A DNA stretch of 31,707 nucleotides from Oscillospiraceae bacterium. Lineage in GTDB: Bacteria; Bacillota; Clostridia; Oscillospirales; Ruminococcaceae. Positions 24,852-31,707 of the stretch are shown here, piece after piece (positions within the stretch are counted from its first letter, which is position 1; every line of letters begins with the position of its first letter). Both the position numbers and the translations under genes were made by a program. The notes under the pieces are model-generated. The model did no database searches. It saw only the letters and a program-made list of their open reading frames with translations, and was not told the DNA's origin. The DNA lies in assembly GCA_900768705.1 (NCBI GenBank), contig CAAGEB010000069.1, forward strand, positions 1-31,707, read 5' to 3'.

Positions 24852-25497
24852 TTTTTCATCGGCGATTGTCACCGGAGGCGGCGGAGTGCGCAGTCGGGTT
24901 GAAGAAGCAAGGATGTTTTACAGCTCCGAATGCAGCGATTATTTTGATGACATTATGAGCCGCAGAGGAGAAGCCTTTCGGGACAGCGCAACGGGTTTTC
25001 TGCTGCTGGACGGTTTATTGCAGAAAAACAGGATTGACCGATTGGAGCTGAAAATTTCCGTTGACGAACACGGCAGACCGCATACCAATCGTTCGGATCT
25101 GGATTTCAGCGTATCCCACAGCGAAGGCTGTGCGGTATGCGCTGTTGCAATAGGCGAGGGCGCCAATCTTGGCGTTGATGTCCAGAGAGCACGGAATTAC
25201 TCCCCGGAAAAAATGACTCTGCTTGCAAAAACCTTTATGAGCGACGAGGAACTGGCGGCGTTTTATTATTCCAACAAAAACAGCGGGGAATTTTTCACCG
25301 CCTGGACTCACCGTGAAGCTTATGTAAAGCGTGTGGGTCTGGATATATTTGATAATCTCAAGAATGCGGATCTGCGTGACGAGCGTTTCAGGGACGGGCT
25401 GATAGCCTGCTGCGGGCATCGGTACTATTACAGTATAAATCTTCCCAAAAATTATAAGGATGATGACGAGCAATCCGCCGATAAGGAGAATAAATGA
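24841..25497 (+). CDS. Sfp-type 4'-phosphopantetheinyl transferase
   Basis: This 218-residue PPTase transfers phosphopantetheine from CoA to the ACP Ser. Seen are FSVSHSEGCAVCAVA (the His of the first motif), LGVDVQRAR in place of the usual G(I/V)D(I/V)E, and FTAWTHREAYVKRVG, matching WTxKEAxxKxxG with its Glu. The metal-binding Asp of GVD is kept while the following Glu is a Gln here, a change also seen in some active Sfp-like proteins. ATG 24841 lies within the dehydratase 3' end; an in-frame start at 24772 would lie deep in it. A basal cell ACP synthase is expected elsewhere; this one is probably dedicated to the cluster's ACP. Confidence 0.88.
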   Translation: MKIDFSSAIVTGGGGVRSRVEEARMFYSSECSDYFDDIMSRRGEAFRDSATGFLLLDGLLQKNRIDRLELKISVDEHGRPHTNRSDLDFSVSHSEGCAVCAVAIGEGANLGVDVQRARNYSPEKMTLLAKTFMSDEELAAFYYSNKNSGEFFTAWTHREAYVKRVGLDIFDNLKNADLRDERFRDGLIACCGHRYYYSINLPKNYKDDDEQSADKENK

Positions 25498-26213
25498 AAG
25501 TTTTGGTTCTTAACGGAAGCCCCAAAGCGGAGCGTTCCAATACATTGAATATTACCAAGGCATTTTTGTCGGGATTTCCCGAAGATACGGAAGTTGAAAC
25601 CGTAAATCTGTACAAACAGAATATCAGACCCTGTGTGGGGTGTTTTTCCTGCTGGAGCAGAACCCAGGGACAGTGCGTAATTAAAGACGATATGCAGGAG
25701 ATTTATCCGAAAATCAAGGCGGCGGATATTATTATTGAAAGCTTCCCGCTGTACTTTTTCGGAATGCCCTCCCAGCTGAAAGCAATGACCGACCGTTGTC
25801 TTCCATTTATGCTTCCCTATATGGGAAATCTTGTGGAGGATAAAAACGCTTCCTTCCACGAGCTGAGAGACGAGTCTATGCACGAAAAGCGGCTGGTTGT
25901 AATAACCACCTGCGGCTATGTGGATGAAAAGCCTATGTATCCCGCACTGCTGAAGGAATATGACCTTATCTGCGGCGACGGCAACTATACGGCTGTTCTG
26001 TGTCCCGAGGGCGAGCTGTTTATTGCCGAAAAGGCGAAACGCCAGCGTGAGGGCTACCTTGCGGACATTAAGAAAGCGGGAACGGAGTTTGCGCAGAACC
26101 TCTGCCTTTCAGAGGAAACAAAGAAGCGCATAGCAAAGCCGATTTTATCTCCTAAGGGCTTTGAAACAATAACTCTTGCCCATTGGAAAATGGCAACGGG
26201 AGAAGAAAATTAA
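25494..26213 (+). CDS. NAD(P)H-dependent FMN oxidoreductase (flavodoxin-fold)
   Basis: This 239-residue flavodoxin-like reductase is related to NADPH-dependent FMN reductases and iron-sulfur flavoproteins. The FMN phosphate loop is LNGSPKAERSNT (about 5-16). A cysteine-rich element PCVGCFSCWSRTQGQC (about 43-58) follows, then ADIIIESFPLYFFGMPSQLK. The CxxCxxC spacing could bind a cluster or be redox-active. ATG 25494 overlaps the PPTase stop by 4 bp, and AAGGAG lies 7 nt upstream inside that gene, so it is the last gene of the operon before a strong terminator. A role in modifying or desaturating the acyl chain is possible but unproven. Confidence 0.87.
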   Translation: MKVLVLNGSPKAERSNTLNITKAFLSGFPEDTEVETVNLYKQNIRPCVGCFSCWSRTQGQCVIKDDMQEIYPKIKAADIIIESFPLYFFGMPSQLKAMTDRCLPFMLPYMGNLVEDKNASFHELRDESMHEKRLVVITTCGYVDEKPMYPALLKEYDLICGDGNYTAVLCPEGELFIAEKAKRQREGYLADIKKAGTEFAQNLCLSEETKKRIAKPILSPKGFETITLAHWKMATGEEN

Positions 26214-26272
26214 CCTGTCGGGAGAATTGGTTACTTGAAAAATACAACATCAGATCCCGCTGATCTAAAATC

Positions 26273-26311
26273 ACACCGGAGTTTCCTTTATCGGTAAACT
26301 CCGGTGTTTTT
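26273..26311 (+). terminator. Rho-independent terminator of the acyl-chain operon
   Basis: ACACCGGAGTTT (26273-26284) pairs perfectly with AAACTCCGGTGT (26296-26307) and is followed by TTTTC. It closes the plus-strand operon 60 bp past the last stop. A smaller hairpin AGATC/GATCT precedes it around 26252-26266. Confidence 0.88.
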
Positions 26312-26401
26312 CTTATAACGCTTTGTTTTTGCAGGTGAATTTCTTCTCGGAATAGCCGAGTTTGTCACCGAGCGGGACAGACGGATTGACTGCAGCAGCG
26401 A

Positions 26402-27790
26402 TTATGACCGATTCAGCATAGACAGCAATTCGGTGCGATTTGCACAGCCGGTCTTTTTTAGGATATTACGAACATGAAACTTTACGGTGTTTTCAGAAAT
26501 AAATAATTTTGCTGATATTTCACCGTTGGAAGCACCCTCTGTGATAAGATTAAGGACTTCCGTTTCTCGTAAAGACATTTCATATTTCCGGCTAAACGCA
26601 GACAGGCGTTCCTCGGGGTTCGGCAATGGCTGGGAAGCGGGCATAAACAGCTTGTTGTACAGTGAAAAGAAAACTACAAAGGCTGCAACAAAGCATACGC
26701 TGGATACTATTACAAGGGGAATAAGCTTGTCGTTAAGCATAATCCCTGCGAAATTACCTGCTGCGTCACCTATTCTGCCAAACATCAATCCAAATCCCGC
26801 AGCATAGAAAAGTTCCCCGTTCATTCGTGCAATATCCGAAAATAACACCACACGATATACTGCAAGAAAGCCAAAGAACAGATATCCGAGAATCCATATT
26901 ACAATACTGATGTTTACTTCATTTGACAAAGCAATCATTGCAAACGGGAAAAACAACGCAGCAAGGCAGCTGATTGCCCCGAACTTTCTGCTTCGGTCGC
27001 CGATAATGCCCGCCGCTATCAGACCAACTGCATAGAAGGCTCTGGAAAACTCAAGACTGATTCCCGAGGAGATATCCGCCATAGGAAAATAAAACCCAAT
27101 TCCCCGAGTCAGGCTTACCAACAACACGGTCAGTCCTGCCAAAGCCAAAGTGCCTTTGGAAATACCTGTTCCCGTAAAAGATATTTTTTCCGAATTCAAA
27201 AAATCTTTTTCCGTGATGACAATTCCGATTGTAATGGAAATAAAAATACCATAGGTGATAAGAGCGTATTCCGAGCGGAGGAAATTCGAGTTGTCCGCAA
27301 GAGAAAGCAGCCAGGAAAATATACTGGACGCAGCGTATGCTCCGCCAAATACAATTGACCGATATTTTTGCTCAACCTTTGCCGCAAGTAGTGCAAGATA
27401 AAATCCTGCGATTATTCCGTGAAACAGGTTCATCAGATAGCCCCATATTAAGATGAGAAGGAAATTTTTGGATAGAGCGGACAGGATAATAAAAACGAAA
27501 TCTGCGCCTATGCAGGCAATGAAAACCGATTTTCTTGAGAAAAAGTCTTTTTTCCGTTTTGTTAAAATACTGAACGCAAATAGCCCAATCGCCTGAAACA
27601 CATATCCGATTACTTCCGTGAGCCAATCCACCGCCGAGGTTTCGGCAAAATTCATTATATTATAAAGCCAGGTTAAATATCCAGCCGATGTCCAGAGGAA
27701 ACAAAGTGCAATAATCAGACTACACCTCAGGTTAGTATAAAGGGTAGTGTGCGGTTTCTTTGGATTTTTTATTTCATTGGTATTGTTCAT
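26402..27790 (-). CDS. MFS-LuxR membrane transcription regulator
   Basis: This 462-residue protein has about 12 TM helices (about 25-385) shaped like a major facilitator carrier, followed by a cytoplasmic LuxR/NarL-type DNA-binding domain (about 395-460). The HTH reads SLRETEVLNLITEG, then NGEISAKLFISENTVKFHV and RNILKKTG, the standard GerE pattern. There is no receiver domain, so the membrane part presumably senses the signal. ATG 27790 follows AGGAG (27800-27804). It is divergent from the dockerin gene at 28067, which it may control through the intergenic GTGTAG boxes. It is expressed from its own promoter. Confidence 0.9.
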   Translation of the reverse strand: MNNTNEIKNPKKPHTTLYTNLRCSLIIALCFLWTSAGYLTWLYNIMNFAETSAVDWLTEVIGYVFQAIGLFAFSILTKRKKDFFSRKSVFIACIGADFVFIILSALSKNFLLILIWGYLMNLFHGIIAGFYLALLAAKVEQKYRSIVFGGAYAASSIFSWLLSLADNSNFLRSEYALITYGIFISITIGIVITEKDFLNSEKISFTGTGISKGTLALAGLTVLLVSLTRGIGFYFPMADISSGISLEFSRAFYAVGLIAAGIIGDRSRKFGAISCLAALFFPFAMIALSNEVNISIVIWILGYLFFGFLAVYRVVLFSDIARMNGELFYAAGFGLMFGRIGDAAGNFAGIMLNDKLIPLVIVSSVCFVAAFVVFFSLYNKLFMPASQPLPNPEERLSAFSRKYEMSLRETEVLNLITEGASNGEISAKLFISENTVKFHVRNILKKTGCANRTELLSMLNRS

Positions 27791-27833
27791 TCGGCTTTTC
27801 TCCTATGAAGTCGTTGATTTGGCTTTTTAGTAT

Positions 27834-27862
27834 ATTATAATTCATTATTCCCGATTTTTCAA
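27834..27862 (-). promoter_or_regulatory. Promoter of the MFS-LuxR gene
   Basis: On the minus strand, TTGAAA (27862-27857), a 17-nt spacer and TATAAT (27839-27834) lie 44 nt before ATG 27790. Confidence 0.8.
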
Positions 27863-27887
27863 TAGTTTTAGAGCGATTTCAGCCCAC

Positions 27888-27978
27888 CTACACCAAAACT
27901 ACCCCTCTTTTTTTGTCTTTTTCAGCAATATTATGCCGTGGTGTAGTAGAAAACAATTGTAAAAAAGTGTAGTATAAA
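27888..27978 (+). promoter_or_regulatory. Repeated GTGTAG boxes and a weak promoter, candidate LuxR operator
   Basis: GGTGTAG occurs inverted at 27888-27894 and direct at 27940-27946, and GTGTAGTA recurs at 27967-27974. The boxes are about 52 and 26 bp apart, near multiples of half helical turns. The last box runs into TATAAA (27973-27978), a possible -10 with no recognisable -35, as expected for an activator-dependent promoter. The neighbouring LuxR-type gene is the obvious candidate binder. This is inference from spacing and position only. Confidence 0.4.
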
Positions 27979-27996
27979 ATTGGAAGTTCGCAACAA

Positions 27997-28028
27997 AAAA
28001 ATGTCGTAAACTCGTAATCGACATTTTT
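27997..28028. promoter_or_regulatory. Leader hairpin upstream of the second dockerin gene
   Basis: AAAAATGTCG (27997-28006) pairs perfectly with CGACATTTTT (28019-28028), with a 12-nt loop. It lies between the putative -10 and the RBS GGAGGG (28052-28057). It could be an attenuator or an operator; the terminal T run gives it some resemblance to a terminator. Confidence 0.4.
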
Positions 28029-28066
28029 CGTTACTCTTTTCACAAATGTACGGAGGGATGAACGAC

Positions 28067-31000
28067 ATGAAAAAGAAGCTTTTTTCACTTTTTTTGGCGA
28101 TATGCATGATTCTATCGCTGGTGCCGGTGACGGTGTTTGCAGCAGATGCAGGCAAATTGACATTCACCTGTCAAAGCAACGCCGGTAACGGTGGACAAAT
28201 TTGGTATCAGCTCAACTGCACGGGAGATTTTGAGAAGGCTACTACTACGGCGAGCGGCGATGGTTATGAGCCGATTTCTTTGACGAGCGAATCGGGCGAT
28301 GTTTACAGTATCGCAATCAAATTAGTGCCAAACGAAGGTTTTAAGCTTGATACCACTCGCGGCGTTTCATTAAAGGTAAACGATGTTAAACAATTTAATC
28401 AAACCGGCGATAATATTGCCGATTTTACGGGAGAAAGCGGACATACTTTCAATTTGACGGATTGGCTCAGCGGCCCTGCTGTTTCCGATAGCACCTTTGA
28501 ACTCGAATTCGGCTTTGAGAACGATGAGCAGCAAGACCCGCCCGCGGAGGAAAATAACGGCAAGTTAAGCTTCGGGGGCATCGACACTTCACGCGGAAAA
28601 ATTGAATACAAGTTTGCTGAACAGAACAACTTTACAGAGGTCGGAATAACCACAGATTCCGAAAGCAGAACAACTTATAATCCTATTGACCTTGGCGAAA
28701 ATTCTTCAATTACCGTAAAGATTTCTCCCGCAGCAAAGACATCTTCCTCCACAGATGGATATAGGATTGACACGGTGAAGGGAGTATCTCTGTCGAAAAA
28801 CGGAGAAGAAACTGCTTCGTATAAGGAAACTGCTCTTGAAGCCTTGATGGGAGAAAATGCTGACGGCTCGGTATACTATACGCTGACTTTTGATTTGAGT
28901 GGTGTTGATACAAGCAGTTTTGAGCTTGATTTCAACTATGAAAACGATAATTTCACCGATGACGGTGGTAACGCAAGACCCCATGAGGACAACAATTATC
29001 TCGGAACAATCAAGAAAACCAATCTCACAATCACGGGAGATGCAAACGTTTGCATAAACGACTCCATTCTGATTAACGAGGCTGGTGCAAATTCCAATGA
29101 ACTACCGATACAGTATCACTATAATGGCGGCACCGTTGATTTCTACATTCAGTGCCGTCTTACCGAGAGATATACAGCGATTACAATTAACGGAATTGAT
29201 TATTATTTGAGCCTTCCTACACCCGATACCGACGCAGGCAAAAAGGCTCTGATTGACGCTTGCATAGGTCAGCTGAACGAGTTCAAGCTGACTGTGCCTT
29301 ACAGCAAAGACGGATATGTGATTTCGGCGAATATAAAAGAGCTTGACGACAGCGATAAGAACTATATGCAGGTCGGAAACTTCCTCTGGCGGTATTATAC
29401 TTCCGAAAATGAAGATGACCTGATTGAAAACGGCAAAATGGAACTTGTCAATGTCGCGTACGGTGGTAATACATATACGAAGGAACAACTGACAAATGAA
29501 GCGTCGGCGTTCCACTGGACAGAGGACGATAACGGCGGTGAAGCTGTGTTGCCTGCGGGTGCTGAAGTTACGGTGAAAATTGTTCCCGATGCCGGCTATC
29601 AGCTTACTGAATTTGAATTAAACGGAAATCCGTTCACAACCGGCGAAGAACATTCTGTATTTACATTTGAAATCGCACAGGGCAACTTCCATCTCGGTGC
29701 GAAAATCACACAGGTTGGAGATGAAGTTAGGAGCGGAACCGATACAGTAAAGAGCGGCAAGGTTGACCTCGGCTCAAATTCAATCGACTCCGGATCGGTT
29801 ATCCTGTCCGTAAGCGATTCGATAACAAGTACAAGCGAATTTAGTAAAGAGGGTTACGAAATAAATTCCGTTCTTGACATCAATCTCAATCAGGTCTGGT
29901 ACAAGGGAACGCTGGAAGATTACTGGTCAGAGGCTATGAATAACCTGTCGAGCGAGGTTGATATAACTCTTGACTTGGCAGAAAACTTCGAGGATGTCGT
30001 TATTCTCCATAAACACGGCGATAGTGTTGAGGAAATCACGCCAACACTTGAAAACGGCAAGCTCTCCTTCAAAACGAACAGCTTCTCTGACTTCGCGCTT
30101 GCTGTTAAGAATATAAATCCAGAAAACGGCGGCTGCTTCCAGGTTGTCTATGACAACCGAGGCGACGGCAAGGTTGAGGCACAGATTGGCAGCGACGCAA
30201 AATTTACAGCAAGCCCGAATGTTTGGGGAAAATGGTATCAGTACAGCGATAATTCTCAGGCTATCAGTTTCACGGTGACCGTTCCCGAGGACCGCAAAGG
30301 ACAAACGCCGATAATTGAAGTTGTAAATCAATCCGATGAAAGTTTTAAGTCTAAGACCATTTCCGCAAGCGGCAACAACGGCACTTACACCTTCTCGATT
30401 ACTCCGAAGGACTTGTTCTCCGGATATGACAATCCTACCATAAATGTATTTGTCAACTGGACGGAATTTGACAAGCTTTCTGCCGGAGAGGGCGAGTTTG
30501 TCGTTCACACGGTTAATCTTATCGGTGACAGCGGAACCGTCACCGTAATGGGAGCAATGAACCTTGTAAAATCCCTGTCCTATGAAAGTGAAAGCAAATA
30601 CATCTATCAGCAGGCTTCGGGTGAATTGCATGTTATTTTCAAGCCGGGCGAAGATAAGGAATTGTGCGGATTCCGCATTATCGATGTTCAGAACGATATC
30701 GAAACAGAGTACGGCTTTGAAAGCGGCAAGGCTCTTCCCGAAAAGCAATCCGATGGCGGCTATGATTTCACACTTAACATAAGCGGCACCGAAACAGAAA
30801 TCATCATCGAAGCACTTTTCATTGACTCTGATGAGCAGGTTGCAAAGCCTGTTATCTCCCCCAACGGCGGCACATTCAGCGGCTCGCAGACGGTAACAAT
30901 CACCTGTGCAACCGAGGACGCAAAGATTTACTACACCACGGACGGCTCTGTTCCCACAACAAGCAGTAAGCTCTATGAGGGTGCGTTCACAATCAGCGCA

Positions 31001-31707
31001 ACAACCACAGTAAAGGCTATCGCAGTTAAGGACGGAATGGCTGACAGCGAAGTTGTAACGGCTGCATTCACGAAGAAGTCCTCCGGCGGTTCTTCGGGCG
31101 GTACAGGCGGCGGTTCTTCCGGAGGCTCTTCCGGTGGTTCTTCCGGAGGCGGAAGCTCCACTACTACGCCAACAACCAATCCCTCTATCGGCGGCACTTC
31201 CAAGAGCTGGAGCGATGTGGCGGCTGACCTTGGAAAACTTACAAGCAACTCCGAAGCGACAATCGAGCTTAACGGCAGCACAACGGTTCCCGTTGATGTA
31301 ATCAAGTCCATTGCAGATACCGGCAGCAATGTTAAACTCGTTATCAACAGCGCATACGCTTGGATCGTTGACGGTGCGGATATAACCACTCCTGCGGCGG
31401 CTGACCTTACACTCAGAAAGACCACAAGCACAAAGCATGACGGTTTGCGTGGCACAGCGGGAACGCAGTTCAGAATTAACAATACGGGCATTCCCACAAG
31501 CCTTGAAATTGCATTTAAGAAAGAACACTCAGGCAAGTTTGCGAACCTCTACAAAGTCGTTGACGGCAAGCTCACATTCGTAACCTGCGCAAAGCTTGGC
31601 AAGGACGGCAAGGTTATCCTGTCTGATGTCACCGAAAAGGGCGACTATATAGTTATGCTCTGCGAATTCAGCGACAGGCTCGGTGATATGAGTAACGACG
31701 GCGTTCT
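28067..31707 (+). CDS. Secreted multi-domain protein with CHB_HEX_C domain and dockerin (3' truncated by window)
   Basis: The frame is open from ATG 28067 (GGAGGG at 28052-28057) to the window end: 1213 codons with no stop. The signal peptide MKKKLFSLFLAICMILSLV ends VFA about residue 25. Two related N-terminal modules follow (about 30-150 and 165-290; both begin GKLTF/GKLSF and end FELEFGFEND/FELDFNYEND). Then come long unrecognised beta-rich regions with cell-surface-like repeats and a chitobiase C-terminal-type domain (about 927-1001, VISPNGGTFSGSQTVTI and YYTTDGSVPT). A Gly/Ser-rich linker (about 1003-1044) and the SWSDVAADLGKL module lead into a dockerin starting DMSNDGV, where the window ends. 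The linker, module and dockerin start closely match the 11329-16032 gene. No enzyme domain was recognised in the visible part. Confidence 0.9.
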   Translation, partial: MKKKLFSLFLAICMILSLVPVTVFAADAGKLTFTCQSNAGNGGQIWYQLNCTGDFEKATTTASGDGYEPISLTSESGDVYSIAIKLVPNEGFKLDTTRGVSLKVNDVKQFNQTGDNIADFTGESGHTFNLTDWLSGPAVSDSTFELEFGFENDEQQDPPAEENNGKLSFGGIDTSRGKIEYKFAEQNNFTEVGITTDSESRTTYNPIDLGENSSITVKISPAAKTSSSTDGYRIDTVKGVSLSKNGEETASYKETALEALMGENADGSVYYTLTFDLSGVDTSSFELDFNYENDNFTDDGGNARPHEDNNYLGTIKKTNLTITGDANVCINDSILINEAGANSNELPIQYHYNGGTVDFYIQCRLTERYTAITINGIDYYLSLPTPDTDAGKKALIDACIGQLNEFKLTVPYSKDGYVISANIKELDDSDKNYMQVGNFLWRYYTSENEDDLIENGKMELVNVAYGGNTYTKEQLTNEASAFHWTEDDNGGEAVLPAGAEVTVKIVPDAGYQLTEFELNGNPFTTGEEHSVFTFEIAQGNFHLGAKITQVGDEVRSGTDTVKSGKVDLGSNSIDSGSVILSVSDSITSTSEFSKEGYEINSVLDINLNQVWYKGTLEDYWSEAMNNLSSEVDITLDLAENFEDVVILHKHGDSVEEITPTLENGKLSFKTNSFSDFALAVKNINPENGGCFQVVYDNRGDGKVEAQIGSDAKFTASPNVWGKWYQYSDNSQAISFTVTVPEDRKGQTPIIEVVNQSDESFKSKTISASGNNGTYTFSITPKDLFSGYDNPTINVFVNWTEFDKLSAGEGEFVVHTVNLIGDSGTVTVMGAMNLVKSLSYESESKYIYQQASGELHVIFKPGEDKELCGFRIIDVQNDIETEYGFESGKALPEKQSDGGYDFTLNISGTETEIIIEALFIDSDEQVAKPVISPNGGTFSGSQTVTITCATEDAKIYYTTDGSVPTTSSKLYEGAFTISATTTVKAIAVKDGMADSEVVTAAFTKKSSGGSSGGTGGGSSGGSSGGSSGGGSSTTTPTTNPSIGGTSKSWSDVAADLGKLTSNSEATIELNGSTTVPVDVIKSIADTGSNVKLVINSAYAWIVDGADITTPAAADLTLRKTTSTKHDGLRGTAGTQFRINNTGIPTSLEIAFKKEHSGKFANLYKVVDGKLTFVTCAKLGKDGKVILSDVTEKGDYIVMLCEFSDRLGDMSNDGV

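Noticed and set aside
29927..31528. Long antisense open frame (533 codons, minus strand)
   Set aside because: It lies entirely opposite the plus-strand dockerin gene, which has a signal peptide, RBS and recognisable domains; the antisense product is Cys/Arg-rich with no domain or RBS.

Overview
The window looks like chromosome from a low-to-mid GC Gram-positive anaerobe of the Clostridia, most likely a Ruminococcus-like member of the Oscillospiraceae. The grounds are: strong AGGAGG-type ribosome binding sites and consensus sigma-A promoters; frequent TTG and GTG starts; a tmRNA whose tag ends in LAAA; secreted proteins with type I dockerins; a membrane LuxR regulator of the MFS-LuxR type; and c-di-GMP phosphodiesterases of both HD-GYP and EAL type. 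The taxonomic placement is inference; no rRNA or marker gene is present.

Layout. (1) Positions 1-2856: a hairpin-rich leader, then a solute-binding lipoprotein and a membrane HD-GYP phosphodiesterase in tandem. (2) 2857-3176: non-coding, with an AT-rich palindromic element and terminator hairpins. (3) 3177-8114, minus strand: a tight five-gene operon (CitE-like aldolase, PRTase-TRSP, StiP/PELOTA, ATP-grasp, HAD phosphatase). It matches the biosynthetic gene set known from tellurium-resistance (Ter) islands, where it is proposed to make a nucleoside-like metabolite; no Ter protein is visible here. It is divergent from (4) a membrane GGDEF(degenerate)-EAL phosphodiesterase (8316-10259). (5) 10500-10855: tmRNA, followed by about 400 bp of tandem palindromic repeats. 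(6) 11329-16032, minus: a 1567-residue secreted GLUG/YDG/MBG repeat protein ending in a dockerin. (7) 16176-17540, minus: dUTPase and a YitT-family membrane protein, divergent from TtcA, a small membrane protein, uridine phosphorylase and a small exported BofC-C-like protein (17674-20214).

(8) 20420-26213, plus strand, is the most unusual part. It is a compact seven-gene operon of PlsC-like acyltransferase, acyl carrier protein, a single-chain ketosynthase fused to a second KS domain with a Cys-to-Gln active-site change as in chain-length factors, FabG-type ketoreductase, FabZ-type dehydratase, Sfp-type phosphopantetheinyl transferase and an FMN oxidoreductase. Together these can extend, reduce and dehydrate an ACP-bound chain and possibly pass it to a lipid. 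No enoyl reductase is present, so an unsaturated (polyene-like) acyl product is a reasonable but unproven guess.

(9) 26402-27790, minus: an MFS-LuxR regulator, divergent from (10) a second dockerin-bearing secreted protein (28067 to window end, truncated). The C-terminal module of that protein is a near copy of the one in the 11329-16032 gene, with 92 identical bases in inverted orientation. Repeated GTGTAG boxes in the intergenic region are candidate regulator sites.
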